DNA of 64,000 nucleotides from Nocardia rosealba. Its GTDB lineage: Bacteria; Actinomycetota; Actinomycetes; Mycobacteriales; Mycobacteriaceae. A model generated the notes under the pieces. That model searched no databases. It was not told the DNA's origin and worked only from the letters and a program-made list of their open reading frames with translations. This document shows positions 41,077-52,100 of this stretch, piece after piece. The translations under genes were made by a program, and so were the position numbers. The DNA lies in NCBI RefSeq assembly GCF_020216065.1, contig NZ_JAIWNA010000001.1:62001-126000 (forward strand), given 5' to 3'. Every line of letters begins with the position of its first letter. The first letter of the stretch is position 1.

Positions 41077-42792
41077 ATGAGTGCACTCTCCGCTGACCCG
41101 GACCTCATCCGGATCGGTAATTGCTCCGGTTTCTACGGCGACCGGCTCAGCGCAATGCGTGAAATGCTCGAGGGCGGTGACCTCGACGTGCTCACCGGCG
41201 ACTATCTCGCCGAACTCACCATGCTGATCCTCGGCCGCGACCGGATGAAGGACCCGAGCCTCGGCTACGCCAAGACCTTCGTCAAGCAGATCGAGGAGTG
41301 CCTCGGTCTGGCGCTCGAGCGCAACGTCCAGATCGTCACCAACGCGGGCGGCCTGAATCCGGCCGGGCTGGCCGAGCGGCTACGCAAGGTCGCCGCCGAC
41401 CTCGGTCTCGACGCCAAGATCACCCACGTCGAAGGCGACGACCTCGTCGCGAGGGCGGCTGAGCTCGGCCTCGGCCAGCCGCTCACGGCCAACGCCTACC
41501 TCGGCGCTTGGGGCATCGTGGAGTGCCTGAACTCCGGTGCCGACATCGTCGTCACCGGCCGGGTCACCGACGCCTCGGTGATCGTCGGTCCGGCGGCGGC
41601 CCACTTCGGTTGGGGCCGAACAGATTACGACGAGCTGGCAGGCGCCGTGGTGGCCGGCCACGTGATCGAGTGCAGCACGCAGGCCACCGGCGGCAACTTC
41701 GCCTTCTTCACCGAACTCGGTGATCTCGGCCGCCCCGGTTTCCCGATCGCCGAGATCCGTCGCGACGGGTCGAGTGTCATCACCAAGCACGCGGGCACGG
41801 GTGGCGCGGTCACCGTGGACACGGTCGAAGCGCAGCTCATGTACGAGATCCAGAGCGCGCGCTACGCCGGACCCGATGTGACCACCCGCCTGGACAGCAT
41901 CGCCCTGAGCCAGGAGGGCCCGGACCGCGTTCTCATCAGCGGTGTCACCGGTGAGGCGCCGCCGCCCCAGCTCAAGGTCTCGCTCAATACCCTCGGCGGA
42001 TTCCGCAACGAGATGGCGTTCATCCTCACCGGTCTGGAGATCGAGGCGAAAGCCGAACTGGCACAGCGGCAGCTCGAATCGTGGCTGCCGGTGAAGCCCG
42101 CCGAGATCAACTGGACCCTTGCCCGTCTGGACCGTCCGGATGCCGACACCGAGGAGCAGGCCAGCGCCATCCTCCGCTGTGTGGTGCGCGACCCGGATCC
42201 GAACAAAGTCGGTCGCGGGTTCTCCAGTGTCGCTGTGGAATTGGCGCTCGCCAGTTACCCGGGTTGCACTTTCACCGCGCTACCTGGCAACGGTTCGCCC
42301 TACGGTGTCTTCACCCCCGGCTATGTCGACGCGCGGGAGGTACCCCACGTCGCGGTTCTCGCCGACGGCACCCGCGTCGACATCGCTGCTGCGACGGAAA
42401 CTCGCGCCCTCGAACCGCTTCCGGAACCCGCTCTGCCGGAACCGCTGCCGCCCACCGAGACCCGTCGTGTCCCACTCGGCAGCATCGCGCTGGCCCGCAG
42501 CGGCGACAAGGGTGGTGACGCCAATATCGGCGTCTGGGTGCGCACTGACGAGCAGTGGCGCTGGCTCGTGCACACCCTCACCGTCGAGAAGCTGCGCGAA
42601 TTGCTGCCCGAGACAGCCGAACTCGACGTCAACCGGCACGTACTGCCCAACCTGCGGGCGATCAACTTCATCATCACCGGTCTGCTCGGCAAGGGCGTCG
42701 CCTACCAGGCGCGTTTCGACCCGCAGGCCAAGGGGCTCGGCGAATGGCTGCGCTCCCGCCACATCGACATGCCGACGGAGCTGCTCGCATGA
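41077..42792 (+). CDS. AtuA/DUF1446 family protein (Rv0976c homologue)
   Basis: A 571-residue protein. The DUF1446/AtuA domain fills about residues 5-450 (LIRIGNCSGFYGDRLSAMRE, TNAGGLNPAGLAERL, IVVTGRVTDASVIVGPAA, CSTQATGGNFAFF). A separate C-terminal domain of about 100 residues starts near VPLGSIALARSGDKGGDAN. AtuA is needed for acyclic terpene (citronellol/geraniol) use in Pseudomonas, but its reaction is not known. The ATG at 41077 is used; the frame extends to 40990 but would include the operator. First gene of the operon; fadE13 overlaps by 4 bp. Confidence 0.88.
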   Translation: MSALSADPDLIRIGNCSGFYGDRLSAMREMLEGGDLDVLTGDYLAELTMLILGRDRMKDPSLGYAKTFVKQIEECLGLALERNVQIVTNAGGLNPAGLAERLRKVAADLGLDAKITHVEGDDLVARAAELGLGQPLTANAYLGAWGIVECLNSGADIVVTGRVTDASVIVGPAAAHFGWGRTDYDELAGAVVAGHVIECSTQATGGNFAFFTELGDLGRPGFPIAEIRRDGSSVITKHAGTGGAVTVDTVEAQLMYEIQSARYAGPDVTTRLDSIALSQEGPDRVLISGVTGEAPPPQLKVSLNTLGGFRNEMAFILTGLEIEAKAELAQRQLESWLPVKPAEINWTLARLDRPDADTEEQASAILRCVVRDPDPNKVGRGFSSVAVELALASYPGCTFTALPGNGSPYGVFTPGYVDAREVPHVAVLADGTRVDIAAATETRALEPLPEPALPEPLPPTETRRVPLGSIALARSGDKGGDANIGVWVRTDEQWRWLVHTLTVEKLRELLPETAELDVNRHVLPNLRAINFIITGLLGKGVAYQARFDPQAKGLGEWLRSRHIDMPTELLA

Positions 42793-43936
42793 CATCTGTA
42801 TGGGACACGCCGGAACGAAAAGAGCTGCGCGCCACCGTGCGCGGATTCGTCGAGCGGGAGATCCTGCCCGACCTGGACTCCTGGGAGCGCGAAGGCGCCC
42901 TGCCGCGTGAGCTGCACAAGAAGGCAGGCGAACTCGGCCTGCTCGGCATCGAGTACCCCGAATTCGCCGGCGGCGAGGGCGGTTCGCCCATCGACGGCGT
43001 CATCGTGGGCGAGGAGTTCCACTACGCGGGTGCCTCCGGCGGCACCTGGGCATCGCTGTTCACCTGCGGAATCTCGTTGCCGCACATCATCGCCTCGGGC
43101 AACCAGGAGCAGATCGACCGCTGGGTGAAGCCCACCCTGGCCGGTGACCTGATCGGCTCGCTGGCCATCACCGAACCTGGCGGCGGCTCCGACGTCGGCC
43201 ACCTCACCACTTCGGCGGTGCGCGACGGCGACGACTACATCATCAACGGCGCCAAGACCTTCATCACCTCGGCCTGCCGCGCCGACTTCATCGTCACCGC
43301 CGTGCGCACCGGTGGGCCTGGTGCCGCCGGGGTCTCGCTGATCATCGTGCCCACCGACACGCCGGGCTTCGAGGTCACCCGCAAGCTGGAGAAGATGGGC
43401 TGGCTGGCCTCGGACACCGGTGAGCTGTCGTTCACCGATGTGCGGGTGCCCGCGGCCAACCTGGTGGGCGCCGAGAACTCCGGTTTCGCGCAGATCGCCA
43501 GCGCGTTCGTCAGCGAGCGGGTCGGCCTGGCCGTGCAGGCCTACTCGATGGCCCAGCGCGCGCTGGACCTCACCCTCGAGTGGTGCCGCAACCGGGAGAC
43601 CTTCGGCCGCCCGCTGATCAGCCGCCAGTCGGTGCAGATGACGCTCACCGAGATGGCCCGCCGCGTCGACACCGCCCGCGTGTACACCCGCTCGCTGGTG
43701 GAGCGCGTGGAGAACGGCGAGCAGGGCCTCATCGCCGAGGTCTGCTTCGCCAAGAATACCGCCGTCGAGACTGTGGAATGGGTCGCCAACCAGGCCGTCC
43801 AGTTGCACGGCGGCATGGGCTACATGCGCGAGTCCGAGGTGGAGCGCATCTACCGCGACATCCGCATCATCGGCATCGGTGGCGGCACCAACGAGATCCT
43901 GACCATGCTGGCGTCGAAAGTATTGGGGTACCAGTC

Positions 43937-43940
<4 letters not shown>
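42789..43940 (+). CDS. fadE13: Acyl-CoA dehydrogenase FadE13
   Basis: A 383-residue FAD enzyme that introduces a 2,3-double bond into an acyl-CoA. SLAITEPGGGSDVGHL and NGAKTFITSA are the usual substrate/FAD segments; RNRETFGRPL and LHGGMGYMRE follow. The common base glutamate (in medium-chain enzymes, IYEGT) is glycine here (GIGGGTNEI); Glu243 in VSERVGLAV lies where isovaleryl-CoA dehydrogenase keeps its base, suggesting a branched-chain substrate. It overlaps both neighbours by 4 bp. Position matches Rv0975c. Confidence 0.93.
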
Positions 43941-45535
<1,595 letters not shown>

Positions 45536-45546
45536 GGCGCGACAAC

Positions 45547-47544
45547 ATGGCCATTACGAATGTTCTTGTTGCCAATCGTGGTGAGATCGCGCGCCGCGTG
45601 TTCGCCACTTGCCGTCGGATGGGTATCGGTACCACCGCGGTGTACTCCGACGCGGATGCCGCGGCCCCGCACGTGTCCGAGGCCGACGCCGCCATCCGGC
45701 TGCCCGGCAACACCCCGGCCGAGACCTACCTGCGCGGCGAGCTGATCATCGAAGCCGCGCTCGCGGCCGGTGCCGACGCCATCCACCCCGGCTACGGATT
45801 CCTTTCCGAGAACGCCGAATTCGCGCGGTCGGTGCTCGACTCGGGCCTAGTGTGGATCGGGCCGCCGGTCGCCGCCATCGAGCAGATGGGTTCGAAGGTC
45901 GAGTCGAAAAAGATGATGGACGCCGCCGGTGTCCCCGTCCTCGCCGAGCTCGATCCCGCCGAGGTCACCGAGGCGCACCTGCCGGTGCTCATCAAGGCCT
46001 CCGCCGGTGGTGGCGGTCGTGGCATGCGTGTGGTCCGTGAGCTGGGTGATCTGCAAGACCAGATCGCCGCCGCACAGCGCGAGGCAGAGTCCGCCTTCGG
46101 CGACCCGACCGTGTTCTGCGAGCGCTACCTCGAGACCGGCCGTCACATCGAAGTCCAGGTCATGTCCGACACTTTCGGCAAGACCTGGGCCGTCGGTGAG
46201 CGTGAGTGCTCGATTCAGCGTCGTCATCAGAAGGTTGTCGAAGAGGCGCCGTCGCCGCTGGTCGAGAAGATCGACGGCATGCGTGATCGCCTGTTCGAGG
46301 CGGCCCGGCTGGCCGCCGAGGCGATCGGATACGAGGGTGCGGGCACCGTCGAGTTCCTGGCCGACGAAAAGGGCGACTTCTTCTTCCTGGAGATGAACAC
46401 CCGTCTGCAGGTGGAACATCCGGTCACCGAGCAGACCACCGGCCTCGACCTGGTCCGCCTGCAGTTGCAGGTGGCGTCCGGTCTGCCGCTGCCCGCCACG
46501 CAGCCCGCCCAGCGCGGCCACTCGATCGAGGTCCGGCTCTACGCCGAGGATCCGGCGCACGACTGGCAGCCGCAGAGCGGTCCCGTCCACAAGATCGAGA
46601 TCCCTTTCAGCGCAGGCGAATTCACCGTGCTCGAGCAGCCGGGTGTCCGCCTCGACACCGGTGTCGTCGACGGCTCGGTCGTCGGTGTGCACTACGACCC
46701 GATGCTGGCCAAGGTCATCTCCTACGCCGAAACCCGCGCCGAGGCAGCGCATCTGCTCGCCACCGCGCTCCAGCGGTCCAAGCTGCACGGCCTGGTCACC
46801 AACCGCGACCTGCTCGTTCGCGTGCTGCGGCACCCCGCGTTCCTCGCCGGTGACACCGACACCGCCTTCTTCGCCACCCACGACCTGACCGTGCTGTCCG
46901 CGCCGCTGGTGTCCGAGGCCGACGAGGCACTCTCGATTGTCGCCGCCGCGCTCGCGGATTCGGCCGCCAACCACGCCGCCAACCGCTTCGGCAGGCTGGC
47001 GCCCAGTGGCTGGCGCAACCTGGCGTCGGAGCCGCAGCGCAAGTCCTACGAGAGCCGTACCAGCGGCACGCACGAGGTGCGCTACCGGTTCGATCGATCC
47101 GGTGCCGTGACGGTCGAGGGCCATGACGGCCTGGAACTGATCTCGGCCAAGCCCGATCGGGTCGTGCTCGCCGTGCCGGGTGAACGTGGGCCGGTGCGCC
47201 GCCAGTTCGAGATCGCCCGCTACGACGACCTGGTTGCCGTCGACTCGCCGCTCGGCCCGGTGGCCGTGCGCAGGTTGCCGCGCTTCACCGACCCGTCCGA
47301 GCAGGTCGCGGCGGGTTCGCTGCTCGCGCCCATGCCCGGCAGTGTGATTCGGCTCGGCGCGGCCGAGGGCGACCAGGTCACCCAGGGCCAGCCGATCCTG
47401 TGGCTGGAAGCCATGAAGATGGAGCACACCATCGTCGCGCCGGCCACCGGCGTTCTCAGTGCGTTGAACGTGACCGTCGGCCAGCAGGTCGAGGTCGGAA
47501 CCGTCCTCGCCGTCGTCGAGGAAGAAGAGCAGGAGCCGTCCTGA
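45547..47544 (+). CDS. accA2: Acyl-CoA carboxylase alpha subunit (biotin carboxylase + biotin carrier) AccA2
   Basis: A 665-residue subunit. Biotin carboxylase (about 1-445): VANRGEIARRVFATCRRMG, HPGYGFLSENAEFA, the ATP-grasp glycine loop KASAGGGGRGMRVV, and FFLEMNTRLQVEHPVTEQTTG. A middle linker domain follows, then the biotinyl domain with EAMKMEH (Lys624 carries biotin). It carboxylates its own biotin using ATP and bicarbonate and passes the group to AccD2. The ATG at 45547 is preferred to an upstream TTG/GTG. Position matches Rv0973c. Confidence 0.94.
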   Translation: MAITNVLVANRGEIARRVFATCRRMGIGTTAVYSDADAAAPHVSEADAAIRLPGNTPAETYLRGELIIEAALAAGADAIHPGYGFLSENAEFARSVLDSGLVWIGPPVAAIEQMGSKVESKKMMDAAGVPVLAELDPAEVTEAHLPVLIKASAGGGGRGMRVVRELGDLQDQIAAAQREAESAFGDPTVFCERYLETGRHIEVQVMSDTFGKTWAVGERECSIQRRHQKVVEEAPSPLVEKIDGMRDRLFEAARLAAEAIGYEGAGTVEFLADEKGDFFFLEMNTRLQVEHPVTEQTTGLDLVRLQLQVASGLPLPATQPAQRGHSIEVRLYAEDPAHDWQPQSGPVHKIEIPFSAGEFTVLEQPGVRLDTGVVDGSVVGVHYDPMLAKVISYAETRAEAAHLLATALQRSKLHGLVTNRDLLVRVLRHPAFLAGDTDTAFFATHDLTVLSAPLVSEADEALSIVAAALADSAANHAANRFGRLAPSGWRNLASEPQRKSYESRTSGTHEVRYRFDRSGAVTVEGHDGLELISAKPDRVVLAVPGERGPVRRQFEIARYDDLVAVDSPLGPVAVRRLPRFTDPSEQVAAGSLLAPMPGSVIRLGAAEGDQVTQGQPILWLEAMKMEHTIVAPATGVLSALNVTVGQQVEVGTVLAVVEEEEQEPS

Positions 47545-47615
47545 TCCGGTCAAGCCCGGAGGCGGTAGCGAAGCGTGACCACGGAGGGCTCCGGGTCAGG
47601 ACAGAAGGGTTCAGC

Positions 47616-48776
47616 ATGAGCTTCCACGAAACCGAAGAGCAGAAGGCGCTGCGTGCGGCGGTCGCCTCGCTGGCGACCAAGTACAACTACCGCGACTACG
47701 TGCTGCCGCTCTCGCGCAAGAACGAGCCGCTGAGCGAATTGTGGGACGAGGCGGGCAAGCTCGGCTTCCTCGGCGTGAACCTGCCCGAGGAGTACGGCGG
47801 CGGTGGCGCGGGCATGTACGAGCTGGCGCTGGTGCAGGAAGAGCTCTCCGCCCAAGGTGCGGGCCTGCTGCTGATGGTGGTCTCCCCGGCGATCTGCGGC
47901 ACCATCATCACCAAGTACGGCACCGACGCGCAGAAGCAGACGTGGCTGCCCAAGCTCGCCGACGGTTCGTCGAAGATGGTCTTCGCCATCACCGAGCCCG
48001 ACGCCGGCTCCAACTCGCACCAGATCACCACCACCGCCCGCCGCGACGGCGACGACTGGATCCTCAACGGCCGCAAGATCTTCATCTCCGGTGTCGATCA
48101 GGCCGAGGCCATCCTGGTGGTCTCGCGCACCGAGGACCACAAGACCGGCAAGCTCAAGCCCGCGCTGTTCATCGTCCCCGTCGACGCGCCCGGCCTGGTG
48201 AAGAACGTCCAGGAGATGGACGTCATCGAGCCGGACAACCAGTTCACGCTGTTCTTCGACGACGTGCGCCTGCCCGCCGACGCCCTCGTCGGCTCCGAGG
48301 ACGCGGCCTTGGCCCAGCTGTTCGCCGGACTGAACCCGGAGCGCATCATGGGCTCGGCCATGGCCATCGGACTTGGCCGCTACGCCATCGACCGCGCGGT
48401 GGAATACGCCAAGGAGCGCACCGTATGGAAGACGCCGATCGGTGCGCACCAGGGCATTTCGCATCCGCTGGCGCAGATCAAGATCGAGTTGGAGCTGGCC
48501 AAGCTGATGATGCAGAAGGCCGCGACGCTCTACGACGCGGGTGACGAGTTCGGGGCTGCCGAGGCGGCCAACATGGCCAAGTACGCTGCCGCCGAGGCCA
48601 GTATCAAGGCGCTGGATCAGGCGATCCAGACTCACGGCGGTTCGGGTCTGACCAAGGAGGTCGGGCTGTCGGCGATGCTGCAGGCCGCGCGGATCATGCG
48701 GATCGCGCCGGTCAGTCGCGAGATGATCCTCAACTTTGTGGCTCAGCACTCTTTGGGGCTGCCGCGGTCCTACTGA
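47616..48776 (+). CDS. fadE12: Acyl-CoA dehydrogenase FadE12
   Basis: A 386-residue acyl-CoA dehydrogenase. VFAITEPDAGSNSHQIT and LNGRKIFISGVDQA mark the central beta domain; THGGSGLTKE the C-terminal domain. As in FadE13 the classical base site is changed (RIAPVSREM), while Glu242 in NPERIMGSA sits at the isovaleryl-type position, so both dehydrogenases of this operon look tuned to branched or unusual chains. The ATG at 47616 is supported by AGAAGGG upstream. It is 71 bases after accA2. After its stop the operon is broken by a dispersed repeat. Position matches Rv0972c. Confidence 0.93.
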   Translation: MSFHETEEQKALRAAVASLATKYNYRDYVLPLSRKNEPLSELWDEAGKLGFLGVNLPEEYGGGGAGMYELALVQEELSAQGAGLLLMVVSPAICGTIITKYGTDAQKQTWLPKLADGSSKMVFAITEPDAGSNSHQITTTARRDGDDWILNGRKIFISGVDQAEAILVVSRTEDHKTGKLKPALFIVPVDAPGLVKNVQEMDVIEPDNQFTLFFDDVRLPADALVGSEDAALAQLFAGLNPERIMGSAMAIGLGRYAIDRAVEYAKERTVWKTPIGAHQGISHPLAQIKIELELAKLMMQKAATLYDAGDEFGAAEAANMAKYAAAEASIKALDQAIQTHGGSGLTKEVGLSAMLQAARIMRIAPVSREMILNFVAQHSLGLPRSY

Positions 48777-48795
48777 TTGGTTTGTGTTCGAAGGA

Positions 48796-48924
48796 GGTAT
48801 TGGGGCTGTGTTTATTGGAGCGCTGGCGCGCTCGAGCGCGGCCCCTGGAGGGCCGCTGCGCCGCTTCGCGGCGGACCCTCCTCGGGGTCGGGTCGTGCGG
48901 GGTTGGGAGTGCGGTCATGGCGGA
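48796..48924. repeat. Dispersed intergenic repeat, copy B
   Basis: About 129 bp, over 90 percent identical to 15138-15263 and in the same orientation, with the same three hairpins (GAGCGC/GCGCTC; GCGGCCC/GGGCCGC; CGCCGC/GCGGCG). It fills most of the 178-bp gap between fadE12 and echA7, a place where gaps in this operon are otherwise short or overlapping. The stems could stop or slow transcription or protect the upstream message. Confidence 0.8.
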
Positions 48925-48954
48925 TTTAGTGGCGACTGAATGGGAGTTGTTTCG

Positions 48955-49737
48955 ATGAGTGAATCGGCTGATGCGCCTTATGTGCGTTATGAGGTGGTCG
49001 ATGGGTTCGCCACGCTGACCTTCGATTCGCCGCACAACCGGAATGCGTTGTCCTCGAAGCTGGTTCGCGAGCTGCTCGAGGGGTTCGACCGGGCTGCGGG
49101 GGATGCGGCTGTGCGTGGGATCGTGCTCACCCACACCGGGGACACGTTCTGTGCCGGTGCGGACCTCAAGGAGGCGAGTACCGTCGATCCGGCGGTGGCC
49201 GCCGACCAGCGGACGCGGGTGATGATCGACGTGTTGCGCGGGATTCTCACCTCGCCCAAGCCGGTGATCGCGCAGATCGACGGGAATGTGCGCGCCGGGG
49301 GTATGGGCATCATCGGTGCCTGCGATCTCGTTGTCGCGGGGCCCAGCAGTAGTTTCGCGCTCACCGAGGTGCGGATCGGGATGGCGCCGTTCATGATTTC
49401 GCTCACGCTGGTTCCGCGCATGGACCAGCGGTCGGCGAGTCGCTACTTCCTCACGGGGGAGAAGTTCGACGCGGCGACGGCGCGGGAGATCGGGCTGGTC
49501 ACCATCGCGGCCGACGACCCGGCGGCCGAGGTGAAACGCCTGTGTGGACAACTGCGCAAGGGGTCGCCGCAGGGGTTGGCGGAGTCGAAGAAGCTCGTCA
49601 ACGCGACGCTGCTCGCCGACTTCGACGCCCGGGTGGAGGAGCTCGCGCAGCGCTCGGCGGGGTTCTTCGGAACCCCCGAGGTGATCGAGGGTATGACGGC
49701 CTTTTTCCAGAAGCGTCCGCCGAGCTGGGCACAATAA
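48955..49737 (+). CDS. echA7: Enoyl-CoA hydratase EchA7 (LiuC/AtuE-like)
   Basis: A 260-residue crotonase-fold enzyme. The oxyanion segment GDTFCAGADLKE and the helix AGGMGIIGACDLV are present. Of the two glutamates of classical hydratases, the first position is Ile here while the second is kept in ALTEVRIGMAPFMIS, closely resembling LiuC-type methylglutaconyl-CoA hydratases. It therefore probably hydrates a 3-methyl-branched enoyl-CoA made by the carboxylase. The ATG at 48955 is used in place of GTG/TTG starts closer to the repeat. The TetR gene begins 4 bases after its stop. Position matches Rv0971c. Confidence 0.9.
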   Translation: MSESADAPYVRYEVVDGFATLTFDSPHNRNALSSKLVRELLEGFDRAAGDAAVRGIVLTHTGDTFCAGADLKEASTVDPAVAADQRTRVMIDVLRGILTSPKPVIAQIDGNVRAGGMGIIGACDLVVAGPSSSFALTEVRIGMAPFMISLTLVPRMDQRSASRYFLTGEKFDAATAREIGLVTIAADDPAAEVKRLCGQLRKGSPQGLAESKKLVNATLLADFDARVEELAQRSAGFFGTPEVIEGMTAFFQKRPPSWAQ

Positions 49738-49741
49738 GCCC

Positions 49742-50356
49742 ATGGCGACACCCCACGAACCGAAGCAGGACCGCAGCCGGGCCACCCGGCAGCGGCTGCT
49801 CGAGGCGACCATCGACTGCCTGGCCGAGATGGGCTGGGCCGCCGCGACGGTGTCGGTGGTCGCCGAGCGGGCGGGAGTGTCGCGGGGCGCCGCGCAGCAC
49901 CACTTCCCGACCAGGGAAGACCTGATCACGGCCGCACTCGAGTACATGTTCGAGTTCCGGATGGACCAGGCCAAGACCGAAGCCGAAACGGTGCGCGAAG
50001 TCGCGCAGGGCATCGGCCGCACCCGCGCCGTGGTCTCGGCGCTCATCGAGTCCTACACGACACCGTTTTTCAAGGCCGCGCTGCAGGTGTGGACGCACGC
50101 GGCCGCCGACCCGGCCCTGCGCGAACGCATCGTCCCGCTCGAGGCCCGCTTCGGCCGCATCGCGCACCGCCGCGCCGTGGAAGCGCTCGGCGTCGACGAC
50201 TCCGACCCGGTCACCCACCACCTCGTGCAGGCCACCCTCGACCTGGCCCGCGGTCTCGGCCTCGCCGACGTCCTCACCGACGACTCGGCGCGCCGCAAAC
50301 TCATCGTCGACCAGTGGGCCGCCACTCTGCACAACGCCCTCAACCTGGCCCACTGA
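49742..50356 (+). CDS. TetR family regulator of the acyl-CoA operon
   Basis: A 204-residue TetR protein. The helix-turn-helix lies at about 28-62 (TVSVVAERAGVSRGAAQHHF, then PTREDLITAAL). The ligand domain is helical and unclassified. It is the last gene of the operon, 4 bases behind echA7, which strongly suggests it controls the operon, probably through the CAAGCA-N4-TGCTTG site at 41028, and responds to an acyl-CoA intermediate. That link is inferred from position only. Confidence 0.85.
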   Translation: MATPHEPKQDRSRATRQRLLEATIDCLAEMGWAAATVSVVAERAGVSRGAAQHHFPTREDLITAALEYMFEFRMDQAKTEAETVREVAQGIGRTRAVVSALIESYTTPFFKAALQVWTHAAADPALRERIVPLEARFGRIAHRRAVEALGVDDSDPVTHHLVQATLDLARGLGLADVLTDDSARRKLIVDQWAATLHNALNLAH

Positions 50357-50483
50357 ACCCCTTGTGGCCGTCGCCTCGGTGGTCGACCGCCGCCGGGTGG
50401 GGCACCCACGTGGCACCTTCGACTCCCCTAGCAGGGCGACTCCGCTAGCTAGGCGAGGTAGCGCAGCCAGGCGAGTAGCGAAG

Positions 50484-51119
50484 CTAGGCGAGACGGCGCA
50501 CGCGGACAACGCTGTCGGACCGCTCGCCCGCGACACCATCGGGGCTGGTCGACGGCGTGGTGACGAAATCGGCCGTCTCCACCTGCCACTCGCCGGGGGC
50601 GAGGTCGAGCTGCTCGATCACCTCGTCGATGGTGGGGAAGTGGACGGCATGCGGCGGATTGTCGGCCGCCCAGGTCGGCCAGCCCGCGTGCCCGCCGACG
50701 ACCAGCGACCCGCCGGGTGCCACGGCCCCGGCCGCCCGCCGCAGAATGCGGGCGCGTTCGTCGGGACGTTCCACCGGCGAATGCAGGAACTGGGCCGAGA
50801 CCAGATCGAAGGTGCCCTCAGGGAAGGTCTCCATCAGGTCGTGGCGCTGCCACTCGATGCTGACGCCCGCATCGGCCGCGTGCTGCGCGCCCCGTGCCAT
50901 GGCGGTGGCCGACACGTCGACCGCGGTGACCTGCCAGCCGCGGGTGGCCAGCCAGATGGCGTCGCCGCCTTCACCGCAGCCGAGGTCGAGGGCCGTGCCG
51001 GGCGTCAGGTCGGCGGCTTCGCGGACGAGGGTGGCGTTGGCGTTGCCGGTCCAGATCTGGTCGCGCTCCCGGTAGAAGTCTTCCCAGAACTGTTCGGCGG
51101 TCGGGGTGGTCTCGGTCAT
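50484..51119 (-). CDS. Class I SAM-dependent methyltransferase
   Basis: A 211-residue methyltransferase. Motif I ALDLGCGEGGDAIWLA (about residues 42-57), VTAVDVSATAMARG (acidic loop binding the SAM ribose) and DLVSAQFLHSP follow in order; APGGSLVVGGHAG is the post-motif strand. The ATG at 51119 has AGGAG 6 bases upstream; the open frame up to 52085 crosses the divergent tetR and is rejected. The substrate is unknown. It is divergent from a TetR gene with a palindrome between them, so the regulator probably controls it. The 127 bases to the previous gene carry only a short, loose repeat of AGGCGAG. Confidence 0.85.
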   Translation of the reverse strand: MTETTPTAEQFWEDFYRERDQIWTGNANATLVREAADLTPGTALDLGCGEGGDAIWLATRGWQVTAVDVSATAMARGAQHAADAGVSIEWQRHDLMETFPEGTFDLVSAQFLHSPVERPDERARILRRAAGAVAPGGSLVVGGHAGWPTWAADNPPHAVHFPTIDEVIEQLDLAPGEWQVETADFVTTPSTSPDGVAGERSDSVVRVRRLA

Positions 51120-51194
51120 CGAAGCTCCTGATGGTGCGGGTCTGATCGGATGTTCTCGATGGTGCACACCGATGTCGTCTACTGGCAATCTTCC

Positions 51195-51209
51195 TTGCCG
51201 GTACGGCAA
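51195..51209. promoter_or_regulatory. Palindromic operator between methyltransferase and tetR
   Basis: TTGCCG-GTA-CGGCAA is a perfect 6+6 inverted repeat lying 19 bases before the GTG chosen for the TetR gene and 76 bases upstream of the divergent methyltransferase ATG. A likely target of that TetR protein. Confidence 0.6.
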
Positions 51210-51227
51210 AAATTCAGGGGTGGCAGC

Positions 51228-51986
51228 GTGTCGCGCCGCGTGGCCAGCGATACTGCCAGTGTGACGCGCGTGCATCGGAAGGCCGACGAGGTCCCAGCCC
51301 GGCGTGTGGACGCGCGCACCGAACGCTGGCGGGCGCACCGTGTGCAGGTGCGGATCGAATTCGTCGAAGCGGCCTTCCGTGCCCTCGACGCGCACGGCCC
51401 GGACGTGAGCATGGGCGACATCGCCAAGGAGGCGGGCGCCGCCAAGCCCAAGCTGTACCGGCACTTCGAGGACAAGACCGATCTCTACAACGCGATCGTC
51501 GACCGGGTGCGCGAAATGCTCTGGGAGCGGCTGCTCGGCGGGATCGATCTCACCCACGACTCGGCCGCCGAACTGGTGCGTCGCGCGGCCGCCGAATACG
51601 TGGCGGTGGTGTCGGAGCACCCGAATGTCTTCCGGTTCATCCTGCACAGCCATTTCAGCCAGCAGGCCCGCGAAACCGAGCGGGCCTTGGCCGCCGCCCG
51701 CCAATCGGCCAGGCGCGCCGCCGAATTCATCGCCGGGTTGCTGCCGGACGAGTCGGTCGACGTGGCGGGCATCGAATTGGTGAGCTATTCGATTTTCGGG
51801 GCGGTCGCCTCGGCGACGGACTGGTGGCTCGGCGCCAATCAGCGCGAGGTGTCGGCGATGCCCGTGGAGCGGTTCATCGACTATCTGGCCGAGAGCATCT
51901 CGGCCCTGGCTCAAGCTCATGCGCGCTTCAACGGCGTGCGCATCGACCCCGCACAGCCATTGCGCGACGCCTTTATCACGGCCTGA
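51228..51986 (+). CDS. TetR family transcriptional regulator
   Basis: A 252-residue TetR protein; helix-turn-helix around residues 62-92 (VSMGDIAKEAGAAKPKLYRH, FEDKTDLYNAI), then a helical ligand domain. An Arg-rich N-terminal tail of about 40 residues precedes the DNA-binding domain, unusual for TetR but often seen where extra minor-groove contacts are made. The GTG at 51228 is chosen because AGGGG lies upstream and longer frames would include the operator palindrome; GTG 51240 is possible. It likely represses itself and the divergent methyltransferase. Confidence 0.8.
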   Translation: MSRRVASDTASVTRVHRKADEVPARRVDARTERWRAHRVQVRIEFVEAAFRALDAHGPDVSMGDIAKEAGAAKPKLYRHFEDKTDLYNAIVDRVREMLWERLLGGIDLTHDSAAELVRRAAAEYVAVVSEHPNVFRFILHSHFSQQARETERALAAARQSARRAAEFIAGLLPDESVDVAGIELVSYSIFGAVASATDWWLGANQREVSAMPVERFIDYLAESISALAQAHARFNGVRIDPAQPLRDAFITA

Positions 51987-52100
51987 AACGTCTCGCGCCC
52001 GGCACGAACCTCGTTGTTCTCGCCGACTACGTCGTTGGAGCCGGTGGGGGTGCGATGACCTCAGTATGGACCCGCCCACCGACAAGTTTCGATTGCCACG

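Noticed and set aside
50444..50492. Short repeats of AGGCGAG and TAGCGAAGC downstream of the methyltransferase
   Set aside because: Only a few imperfect 7-10 base motifs, partly within the coding end of the gene; too weak to call a repeat element.
50484..52085. Extension of the methyltransferase to 533 residues
   Set aside because: The extension runs antisense through the TetR gene. AGGAG precedes the ATG at 51119, and the methyltransferase domain is complete from there.
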